A DNA stretch of 5,614 nt from an uncultured Oxalobacteraceae bacterium (GTDB lineage Bacteria > Pseudomonadota > Gammaproteobacteria > Burkholderiales > Burkholderiaceae), in assembly GCA_946478765.1 (NCBI GenBank), contig CAMLDH010000268.1, positions 1-5,614 on the forward strand, read 5' to 3'. This document shows positions 1 through 4,968 of this stretch, piece after piece (the stretch's first letter is position 1; each line of letters begins with the position of its first letter). The notes below the pieces were generated by a model. That model was given only the letters and a program-made list of their open reading frames with translations, made no database searches and was not told the DNA's origin. A program made the translations under genes and the position numbers.

Positions 1-477
1 CGCCACCAGTTCCCCCAGCCACCAGGCGCCCGCAATCGATGCGTCATATTTGCCGACATGATTAATCACGTCGGAAAGAAAATTCTCGAAATTTTCGTTG
101 AATGGAACCTGCACAATGTTGAGCCGTGCACCGGTGGCCGCCTCGAATTCCCCCTTCAACTCCGGGATGGACAGGGAAATGACGCCGTCCGACATAATCA
201 CCGTTACGCTCTGGCCGGCAAAGAGACAAGCGCCGGGCTTGCAGGGGTATGCCACTTTGGGCGGCGCCATATCGCCCGTCTTGACCACGGTAACTGCACC
301 GCCGCGCTTTGCCTTGACCGGCTCGGACGCCGCGCTCCAGGATTCCGATGCAGCACGCCCCGCAGGCAAGAACATCAGCAGTCCGCAAAGCAAGAAAACG
401 CCTCTGATGATGACGTTGCGCAACGCCGACGCAAATGGCTCTTCAGGCGGCATTCGAACCATTCGGAATGAACACAT
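1..477 (-). CDS. Extracellular solute-binding protein, family 1 (ABC importer), N-terminal part
   Basis: This is the first 159 residues of a periplasmic binding protein; the reading frame stays open to the left edge, so the C-terminal part is missing. The start is set by an AGGAG seven bases before the ATG at 477. In-frame Met6 and Met9 are alternatives without a better site. A basic N-region and hydrophobic core (about residues 19-41, containing VFLLCGLLMFLPAG) form a Sec signal peptide, likely cut near AGRAA-S (residue 43). After a linker with two cysteines (PCKPGAC, residues 78-84) the fold begins: VTVIMSDG (91-98), then FEAATGARLNIVQVPF (111-126) and GKYDASIAGAWWLGELV (142-158). That order matches family-1 sugar-type binding proteins, where the segment after the first strand is an ATG-type helix and the WLGEL segment lies near the ligand site. 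The expected role is capturing a carbohydrate or similar solute in the periplasm for an ABC importer. The ligand is unknown, and permease genes, if linked, would lie outside the window. Confidence 0.8.
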   Translation of the reverse strand, partial: MCSFRMVRMPPEEPFASALRNVIIRGVFLLCGLLMFLPAGRAASESWSAASEPVKAKRGGAVTVVKTGDMAPPKVAYPCKPGACLFAGQSVTVIMSDGVISLSIPELKGEFEAATGARLNIVQVPFNENFENFLSDVINHVGKYDASIAGAWWLGELVA

Positions 478-482
478 GCATC

Positions 483-491
483 CACTCCTAT
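483..491 (-). promoter_or_regulatory. Ribosome binding site of the family-1 binding-protein gene
   Basis: Read on the minus strand the bases before the ATG at 477 are ATAGGAGTGGATGC. AGGAG is an almost ideal anti-Shine-Dalgarno match with a seven-base spacer. It decides the start: another ATG overlaps it four bases upstream (481), but that frame stops after a dozen codons. Confidence 0.7.
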
Positions 492-582
492 GGTGCCGTT
501 GATTACCGCTTTATTGGATTAAACATTGAAGCGCGAGTTCCTGTTCGCGCGGCATTTCTCTTTAAAACCGACGGGCGGCTTT

Positions 583-664
583 TTAAGTAACCGAGCAAAA
601 TTAATTGTGATTTCCACGCGATATCTTTTGCGTGAATACTTAAGGTTATGCAAAATTATTTGTG
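583..664. repeat. Duplicated AT-rich motif, possible operator pair
   Basis: GCAAAATTAATTGTG at 595-609 recurs as GCAAAATTATTTGTG at 650-664, 14 of 15 bases identical, 55 bp apart (about five helical turns). Each copy is preceded by a TTAAG-containing block: TTAAGTA at 583-589 and its inverse TACTTAA at 637-643. Between them is a short dyad, CACGC at 615-619 and GCGTG at 630-634. The arrangement sits 120-190 bp upstream of the binding-protein start, where paired regulator sites would be plausible. That regulatory reading is inference; the AT-rich composition makes chance similarity possible. Confidence 0.4.
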
Positions 665-677
665 TTGCGATCAAGCG

Positions 678-752
678 GGAAAGGAGAGGGTGCGCTTGCG
701 CACCAATGCTGCGACGGACGTATTGGTGCGCAAGCGCACCCTACTCCTTTCC
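678..752. repeat. Nested inverted repeat, REP/BIME-like
   Basis: The left arm (678-707) and right arm (722-752) are reverse complements over about 30 bp, differing only by one inserted base in the right arm, around a 14-base centre (708-721). Each arm is itself a short palindrome: GGTGCGC-TT-GCGCACC at 689-704 and GGTGCGC-AA-GCGCACC at 725-740. The element could therefore form one long hairpin or two small ones. Two head-to-head palindromic units around a short centre is the layout of bacterial interspersed mosaic elements built from REP sequences, which are often intergenic and moved in trans by RAYT-type transposases. On the plus strand a short T run follows (754-758), so terminator activity in that direction is possible. 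I see no U run on the minus-strand side, where the neighbouring genes read. No target duplication is obvious. Confidence 0.75.
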
Positions 753-762
753 ATTTTTCTGC

Positions 763-788
763 TTTTGTCGATACATTTTGTCGATACA
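763..788. repeat. Perfect 13-bp tandem repeat (two units)
   Basis: TTTTGTCGATACA occurs twice without a gap, at 763-775 and 776-788. It lies 10 bp to the right of the nested palindrome. It may be a slipped-strand duplication or a paired binding site; the sequence does not say which. The exact identity of the two units makes it real as a repeat. Confidence 0.8.
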
Positions 789-906
789 CATTCACCCTTG
801 ATTTTGCGTCAGTATTTAGTACAAGCGCCGCGATCCAATAAACTTTTTTGCTGAAGTGTGCAACGCAAAACGTAGGCTTCATCCAGGAAAAATTTCATGC
901 GCCTGC

Positions 907-1329
907 TCAATTTAGAAGCGCCACAAGGTTCATCAACAGCAGCAGCACATAGGGGAAGGCCACGGTCGGCTTCATTGCGCTCGCAGCATACTCGCGCAAC
1001 AGCCCAGGCAAGCCGGGGCGGCCGGACAACCAGTCGGAGTGGAGTTGGAACGCCGTGCCTTCGGTTTGTGCGCCCTGCCTGCTCAATGATTCCACCTGCA
1101 AAATCCGGGTTCCCAGGCGTGACTGACTGGTTCTGAGGATAGCCTCCTGCATCCACAGTATCAACATCATCGCGATCGTCAGAATCTCGTATAACGCCAG
1201 CGATAATCCGGCGGCACACAGCACGACGGCCGTCAGCTTGACGTACTGTGCGCTCTTCTCGTATTGCTCATAATTATTTTGCAGGGTGAGCCACTCCTGG
1301 CTCAAGGCTGACGATTCTTTCGATGGCAT
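907..1329 (-). CDS. Small membrane protein of unknown function (140 aa)
   Basis: I do not recognise a named family. A hydrophilic N-terminus (residues 1-28, rich in Gln, Glu and Tyr; LQNNYEQYEKS at 16-26) is followed by a long apolar stretch, residues 30-62, enough for two closely spaced membrane helices (TAVVLCAAGLSLALYEIL, then TIAMMLILWMQ). A soluble middle part, residues 63-119, contains RTSQSRLGTRILQVESL and a Pro/Gly turn (SGRPGLPGL). The last 20 residues form another apolar segment, VAFPYVLLLLMNLVALL, ending almost at the stop codon. It is probably an inner-membrane protein. The start lacks a strong Shine-Dalgarno (only a purine run, GAAAGAA), but codon usage, the coherent membrane pattern and length support a real gene. 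It lies 186 bp downstream of the SnoaL-like gene on the same strand. No catalytic motif is visible, so no function is proposed. Confidence 0.75.
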   Translation of the reverse strand: MPSKESSALSQEWLTLQNNYEQYEKSAQYVKLTAVVLCAAGLSLALYEILTIAMMLILWMQEAILRTSQSRLGTRILQVESLSRQGAQTEGTAFQLHSDWLSGRPGLPGLLREYAASAMKPTVAFPYVLLLLMNLVALLN

Positions 1330-1486
1330 TGTTGTTCTTTCGGTCTCGGGTTAGCGCTGGACGCGTGGACGCAATTTCAGTCAAGCAAGTTGGCGGCATT
1401 GTATCGACCCTGCCCGGTGCAGTCGAGCAACGGCGCCATGAATGCCCGGCAAAAAAGGAAAGCGCGGAACCGAAATACGCGCCGGC

Positions 1487-1501
1487 GCTTGCGGCGCAAG
1501 C
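1487..1501 (-). terminator. Hairpin after the SnoaL-like gene, weak terminator candidate
   Basis: GCTTGCG and CGCAAGC flank a single base 14 bp beyond the stop codon of the SnoaL-like gene, giving a six- to seven-pair GC-rich stem with a tight loop. Read on the minus strand it is not followed directly by a T run; the nearest run of six Ts lies about 30 bp further on (complement of 1451-1456). It may be a processing or pausing hairpin instead of an intrinsic terminator. Confidence 0.3.
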
Positions 1502-1515
1502 AACGCCACGCTGTA

Positions 1516-1983
1516 TCAGCGTTCGGCGCGATACAGCGCCAGTCCCTTGGCCGCTCGCGCGCGAATCGCTTTCGACACCAGCGGCGTCCAGCCCAGCAGC
1601 AGTCCCTTGATACCCAGCGCCTGGCGCGACCAGCGCCACAAATCGAAGTAGTCGTGATGACGCACGATTTTCCCGTTACTGAATTCGAAGTTGGCGCGAA
1701 TGTCGTTGACGACGGTGCGTCTGGTTTTTGAAAACGTATAGGATGCGACCCAGTGCGCGTCACCGGTTTTGTCGTTCGCCTGAACGCCATCGAACACCAC
1801 TGAAAAATCCTTCGCGTGGCTCGTCAGCATGCGCCACATGTCGCCCGCTTCCGCACCATGCAATCCTGGAAAAACCGGATCCGAAAAGTGGATCTCCGGC
1901 GCATAACAAGCAACCATCGCCTCCGCATCGCCGCGCTGAAATGCGCTGTAGAACGTTTCGATCAGACGAGCATTCGGGTGCAT
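1516..1983 (-). CDS. NTF2-like / SnoaL-like domain protein (155 aa)
   Basis: The protein shows the classic pattern of the NTF2-like superfamily (SnoaL / ketosteroid-isomerase-like, alpha+beta cone fold). An N-terminal helix LIETFYSAFQRGDAEAMVAC (residues 7-26) leads into YAPEIHFSDPVF (27-38), with Asp35 at a position often used in the pocket. Then come helix MWRMLTSHAKDF (49-60) and strands FSVVFDGVQAN, HWVASYTFSK, RANFEFSNGKIVRHHDYFDLW (through 116). Typical members are 110-150 residues. This one has a C-terminal tail, residues 118-155, that is helical and basic (WSRQALGIKGLLLGW, then RARAAKGLALYRAER). Members include isomerases, cyclases and many small-ligand-binding proteins of unknown role; the substrate here cannot be assigned. 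It has no signal peptide, so it is cytoplasmic. The start is well supported by AGGAG five bases before the ATG. It lies 90 bp after the 72-codon ORF on the same strand. Confidence 0.9.
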   Translation of the reverse strand: MHPNARLIETFYSAFQRGDAEAMVACYAPEIHFSDPVFPGLHGAEAGDMWRMLTSHAKDFSVVFDGVQANDKTGDAHWVASYTFSKTRRTVVNDIRANFEFSNGKIVRHHDYFDLWRWSRQALGIKGLLLGWTPLVSKAIRARAAKGLALYRAER

Positions 1984-2073
1984 CGCGACTCCTGAGTGTT
2001 ATGTGAGAATTGCATTCTGCCTATTAGGACTTGCGGTCTTGCGTGGTGCGCGTTACGGCTCAAGTTAAAAAAT

Positions 2074-2292
2074 TTATTGTCGAGAAGTGATCCAGGTATG
2101 AACATCTTCGCGGATGAGCACATCCCTTGCGACATCGAGCACGTATCTGAATCCCTGAAATAAATAATCGTCTGCCGGCTGACAGCCGCGATCACGAGCA
2201 CCGTGGATTTCGAACGGCGCCGCTCCAGACAATGGACAATTTTGAAGAAGTTGTTGCCGGGTAGACTGCAATAAGTGTGGTGCTGGCTGCAT
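2074..2292 (-). CDS. Small hypothetical protein (72 aa)
   Basis: I do not recognise a family. The start at 2292 is chosen because AAGGGGAG lies five bases upstream, one of the best ribosome binding sites in the window. The longer frame opening at 2313 would place that site inside the coding sequence. The product begins MQPAPHLLQSTRQQLLQNCP and ends with REDVHTWITSRQ. It has a Gln-rich first helix (LLQSTRQQLLQ, residues 7-17), two cysteines (19 and 37), an acidic/aromatic DDYLFQGFRYVLDVARDVL stretch (41-59) that looks like an amphipathic helix, and no signal peptide or membrane segment. It is the first gene of a same-strand series followed by the SnoaL-like gene 90 bp on. It could be a small conserved cytoplasmic protein or a chance frame; the ribosome binding site and plausible composition favour a real gene. 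Confidence 0.5.
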   Translation of the reverse strand: MQPAPHLLQSTRQQLLQNCPLSGAAPFEIHGARDRGCQPADDYLFQGFRYVLDVARDVLIREDVHTWITSRQ

Positions 2293-2297
2293 GCTTG

Positions 2298-2305
2298 CTC
2301 CCCTT
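2298..2305 (-). promoter_or_regulatory. Strong ribosome binding site of the 72-aa ORF
   Basis: Read on the minus strand, AAGGGGAG is followed by CAAGC and then the ATG at 2292. The match to the 16S 3' end and the five-base spacing are good. It is the main reason for calling the small ORF and for trimming its start. Confidence 0.6.
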
Positions 2306-2472
2306 GAAAACAAAAAATGAAGGCTGCTGGGGGCTCACGATAACAGTGTCCGGCGCTCAGGAAAATAGTGTGAAAGGAAAAATAAATAAAAATATTTCTC
2401 TTCTTTTTACGCTGTGAAACGGAAGAATTTTATGACGTCTGCATGACACGCGAAAAGAGAATGAAACAATCA

Positions 2473-2510
2473 TTTAAATTCAGCATGTTATTCGCGAAAT
2501 TGAATTTAAA
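2473..2510. repeat. 10-bp AT-rich inverted repeat
   Basis: TTTAAATTCA (2473-2482) and TGAATTTAAA (2501-2510) are perfect reverse complements with an 18-base centre. The centre-to-centre distance of 28 bp is just under three helical turns, which would suit a dimeric regulator binding upstream of the 72-aa ORF. As an RNA hairpin it would be weak because it is nearly all A-U. The regulatory role is inference. Confidence 0.4.
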
Positions 2511-2572
2511 ACATTACATCGAAGGTCGCATCATATGCGCGGTTACGGTGCGACATTGATTGCGGCGGCATT

Positions 2573-2590
2573 ATTTTTTCAATAAAAAAT
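2573..2590. repeat. AT-only hairpin with T/A runs
   Basis: ATTTTTT, four bases, AAAAAAT: a perfect seven-pair dyad of A and T only. It could assist transcript ending in either direction, since both strands end in a short T run, but it lacks the GC-rich stem of an intrinsic terminator. It is about 140 bp past the porin stop. Confidence 0.3.
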
Positions 2591-2727
2591 GGGTGCAATA
2601 ACAACAGACACTGGCATGTAAAAGAGCGTCAAGTTAAACGCCAACCTTGTGCGCACCGTCTTCAAATTTGAATCTTGCTTCTGCATTTTTGTGTAACTTT
2701 CCGGGATTTGGTGTGTCTGACCGAAAA

Positions 2728-3696
2728 TCAGAAACTGTGGGCGAGACCTACGCCGTAGAGGTTCGCCGAACTGTCAACGAAGTCCTTGCGCGCAAGGTCG
2801 GCATACAAGCTGGTTCGCTTGGAAAGTGGATAAAGGACGCCGGCCGACAAAATCTTCTCGGCCTTGACGCCGTTGACGTCCACCTGCCCCCAACCGGCGC
2901 GCAGCGTCGTCGTGCGCAATCGGTAGCTAACGCCAGCGGTGATCGTCTTGGCCTTGGAAGAGCCTGCTTCGCTTTCGTCGTACACACCCATGACGTCAAC
3001 ATCGGCGAACATCACCTTCAAGCCGAGAACGTTGTCAGTGCTGCCTGCACTGTTACGTCCGCGTCCAATCATGGCCACCATCGACTTCCCGGCGTAAGTC
3101 AGTGATCCGGCGAGCGGCCTGTTGTTGTCGCCCGGAGCAGTTTCCGGCGATCCGCTCAGGTGCAATGTGACGCCACGGAAGGTCGGGGAGTCGTAGAAAA
3201 TGCCATTGTTCAGGCGACCGAATTCCGGGCCTCCACTGTTCGCATGTGGATCAGATGGATAATTGTAGCCCCACAAATCCCAGGCGGGCGACGCAAGACG
3301 ATCAAAATTGAGCCAGGGATCGAACTGATAGGTGTACTTGTAAATGGCATCGAAACGCCGCCCCATCTGGATCGAGCCGAAGTTGCCCTTTAATCCTACC
3401 GTCGCCTCGTCGTGCCAGAACGGCTTGCCGATCAGCTCGGTTGTGCCAGTGTCGGGTTCGAAGCGAGTACTGAGTCTGAACGTTGCGGACAGACCGCCAC
3501 CGAGATCTTCCGTACCGCTGAAGGCGAGGTTGCTAGGCTGAATCGATCTCACATTCCAGGCTTTATTGGCGTCTCGATAGACCCCAATGTCAATCAGTCC
3601 GGAGATGGTGACGCTCGATTGCGCCTGCGCCGCGCCCGCCACGAATAGCGTCGCCAATGGTATTGCCGCCCACTTTTTGTTCAATTTTGTTTTCAT
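2728..3696 (-). CDS. Outer-membrane general porin (Gram-negative porin family, 322 aa)
   Basis: This is a trimeric beta-barrel porin of the type common in Burkholderiales, allowing diffusion of small hydrophilic solutes across the outer membrane. A Sec signal peptide (KKW basic start, core AAIPLATLFVAGA) is cut at AQA-Q (25/26). The mature part opens with SSVTISGLIDIGVYRD (27-42), the usual first strand. LAFSGTEDLGGGLSATFRL (57-75) and ATVGLKGNFGSIQMGRRFD (98-116) are the family's hallmark blocks. YPLSKRTSLYADLARKDF (289-306) and terminal YGVGLAHSF give the penultimate strands and the C-terminal Phe recognised by the BAM complex. Charged and aromatic residues around 117-165 would form the constriction loop L3. 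The mature length of about 297 residues is somewhat short for this family, so some external loops are probably reduced. The ribosome binding site (AGAGAGG, four bases before ATG) is good. The gene starts 22 bp after the Liv-type binding protein, implying co-transcription. Confidence 0.93.
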   Translation of the reverse strand: MKTKLNKKWAAIPLATLFVAGAAQAQSSVTISGLIDIGVYRDANKAWNVRSIQPSNLAFSGTEDLGGGLSATFRLSTRFEPDTGTTELIGKPFWHDEATVGLKGNFGSIQMGRRFDAIYKYTYQFDPWLNFDRLASPAWDLWGYNYPSDPHANSGGPEFGRLNNGIFYDSPTFRGVTLHLSGSPETAPGDNNRPLAGSLTYAGKSMVAMIGRGRNSAGSTDNVLGLKVMFADVDVMGVYDESEAGSSKAKTITAGVSYRLRTTTLRAGWGQVDVNGVKAEKILSAGVLYPLSKRTSLYADLARKDFVDSSANLYGVGLAHSF

Positions 3697-3718
3697 GTTG
3701 CCTCTCTCTTTTACTTTG

Positions 3719-4921
3719 CTATCGCGCCGTGAGGACAGATAGTGGCACTTCTTTGCTCAACTTCCAGAATCCAAGAGTTTTTTGCTGTCCAGCACTGGCT
3801 TCCTGAATGAGGAGGTAGGGCTCATTTGTAATATGGAGCTTGCTAGTGAAGGTACGCGCATTCGTCAACACCTTCTCTCCCTGGAACGATTCGAGCGCCT
3901 CTTTCACCTTCTGCGCATCAAAGCTCTTTGCCTTGGTCACTGCGCGCGCCCAAAGATCAATGGCAACATATCCACCAATCGCCGTATGCTGATAGGGGGC
4001 TACTCCAAACATACGCTTGTAGTTCTTCGAGAAAGCGTTGACCGCCGGGCGAGGATCATCGCCACGAACCGATCCTTGTACGGCGATAAAAACGTTGGAC
4101 ACACCCGGCACCGCGTCATGCCAGAACGTTCCGTCAAGTGCATCATTTGCCAAGATGGGCATGTCTAAACCCGCTGCCCGCAGCTGACGAATCGCCGTTG
4201 CCGCACCAGGAACATACGAACAAAGCGCAACGGCATCCGGCGGTGTCGGAAGTGATTTAATCCGAGTGATCTGGGAGGCGATCGAAGGATCGGCATTCTT
4301 GAACGTGTCGCTACCGACTGGCTTTGCATCGGCATACTGTCCGAAGATCCAGTCAAATCCACGACATGTGGCCTTGTCATAGTCAATCGTCGTATCCAAA
4401 AGCAAGTATGGACGCCGTACCTTCAAGATGTTATAGGCCCATTCCCCGAGCGTGGCAGCAACTGCAACCGCGTTGCTGGGGGCTGCATTGAAGGAAAGCG
4501 GTCCTACGCCCTGCAGTCCGGCCTTTACGTCCTCGGCTGCTGCAAAGAACGAGATCGTGCCGGCTCTCTCTGCGGCAAGCGCAATCGGAGCGCCCAGGTT
4601 GTAATCGCCACTGACCATCAACATGACTACACCATCGTCTAGCAATGCCTGGCCGGCCTTGACACCCTCGGCCCGGTCCGTCTTCGTATCTCGCCTGAGC
4701 GTTTCGATCTTGCGGCCTAACAATCCGCCGGCGCGGTTCAACTCCTCCACTTTCAGCATGGCACCGCGATAGGCATGCTCGTCGTAAACTTGCATCCACC
4801 CCGATTGGGCCATTGCGAAACCAATCTTGATTGGCTCCTCCGCCCTTGCGACCGAACTCCCAAACACGAACGGTACCCATAGCGCGAAAAGCGCGAGGAT
4901 ACGTCTGAGTTGGCGATTCAT
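3719..4921 (-). CDS. Branched-chain-amino-acid-type ABC transporter substrate-binding protein (400 aa)
   Basis: This is a periplasmic ligand-binding protein of the Leu/Ile/Val-type (Peripla_BP_6, HAAT family). The signal peptide has RQLRR followed by ILALFALWVPFVFG and is cut after VARA (27/28). The mature fold starts with IKIGFAMAQSGWMQVYDEH (31-49), the family's first strand and ligand loop, then AYRGAMLKVEELNRAGGLLGRKIE (50-73, the conserved G--A---vN-aGGi-Gr block). VVMLMVSGDYNLGAPIALAAERAG (98-121) is the S-----A-a-----A-- site. YLLLDTTIDYDKATCRGFDWIF (172-193) opens the second lobe, and PDAVALCSYVPGAATAIRQLRAAGLDMPIL (228-257) is also typical. The two cysteines (186, 234) might pair. 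Homologues bind branched-chain amino acids, urea, amides or aromatic acids; the ligand here is not readable. It follows the LivM-type permease after 47 bp and precedes the porin by 22 bp. AAAGG eight bases before the ATG supports the start. Confidence 0.93.
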   Translation of the reverse strand: MNRQLRRILALFALWVPFVFGSSVARAEEPIKIGFAMAQSGWMQVYDEHAYRGAMLKVEELNRAGGLLGRKIETLRRDTKTDRAEGVKAGQALLDDGVVMLMVSGDYNLGAPIALAAERAGTISFFAAAEDVKAGLQGVGPLSFNAAPSNAVAVAATLGEWAYNILKVRRPYLLLDTTIDYDKATCRGFDWIFGQYADAKPVGSDTFKNADPSIASQITRIKSLPTPPDAVALCSYVPGAATAIRQLRAAGLDMPILANDALDGTFWHDAVPGVSNVFIAVQGSVRGDDPRPAVNAFSKNYKRMFGVAPYQHTAIGGYVAIDLWARAVTKAKSFDAQKVKEALESFQGEKVLTNARTFTSKLHITNEPYLLIQEASAGQQKTLGFWKLSKEVPLSVLTAR

Positions 4922-4968
4922 TTCTCAACCTTTCATGGTCTTGAAGAACAATCCCTGGCGGCAAACAA

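Larger units (their letters stand above)
478..906. other. 429-bp non-coding spacer with repeats
   Basis: This gap lies between the 3' end of the small membrane-protein gene and the start of the family-1 binding-protein gene, both read leftward. Open frames crossing it run straight through the palindromes and have no credible ribosome binding site, so I call none. It contains the nested inverted repeat at 678-752, the 13-bp tandem repeat at 763-788, and a duplicated AT-rich motif at 583-609 and 637-664. The part nearest the binding-protein gene (478-680) should hold its promoter, but I could not pick a convincing -35/-10 pair. A weak GC stem with a T run (about 564-585) resembles a terminator but has no gene feeding into it on the plus strand. 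Confidence 0.7.
2293..2727. other. 435-bp AT-rich spacer with palindromes
   Basis: This gap separates the porin stop from the 72-codon ORF. It is visibly richer in A and T than the flanking genes and I find no gene in it. Self-complementary sequences include TTTAAATTCA / TGAATTTAAA (2473-2482 and 2501-2510, 18-base loop), GTCGCA / TGCGAC (2525-2530 and 2549-2554), ATTTTTT-CAAT-AAAAAAT (2573-2590), the 12-bp palindrome TTCAAATTTGAA (2661-2672) and GTGCGCAC (2649-2656). The porin transcript end and the promoter of the downstream small ORF should both lie here, but I cannot place a confident terminator or -35/-10 pair. Confidence 0.65.

Noticed and set aside
58..502. Plus-strand open frames opposite the family-1 binding protein
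   Set aside because: The minus-strand frame encodes a signal peptide and recognisable family motifs; the plus frames show no family features.
564..585. Possible intrinsic terminator (short GC stem then T run, plus strand)
   Set aside because: The stem is only three GC pairs with a bulge, and no plus-strand gene precedes it.
678..752. CRISPR array or attachment site
   Set aside because: There are only two units, in inverted orientation, with a 14-base centre; there are no regularly spaced direct repeats, no cas genes and no integrase or tRNA nearby.
646..882. Minus-strand open frame of 78 codons across the spacer
   Set aside because: It runs straight through both arms of the nested palindrome, giving a repeated Cys-Ala-Pro pattern that comes from the repeat, and it has no good ribosome binding site.
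1962..2201. Minus-strand 79-codon frame overlapping the 72-codon ORF and the SnoaL-like start
   Set aside because: It overlaps both better-supported genes in another frame and lacks a ribosome binding site.
2647..3105. Plus-strand 152-codon frame opposite the porin
   Set aside because: It is antisense to a clear porin and has no recognisable domain.
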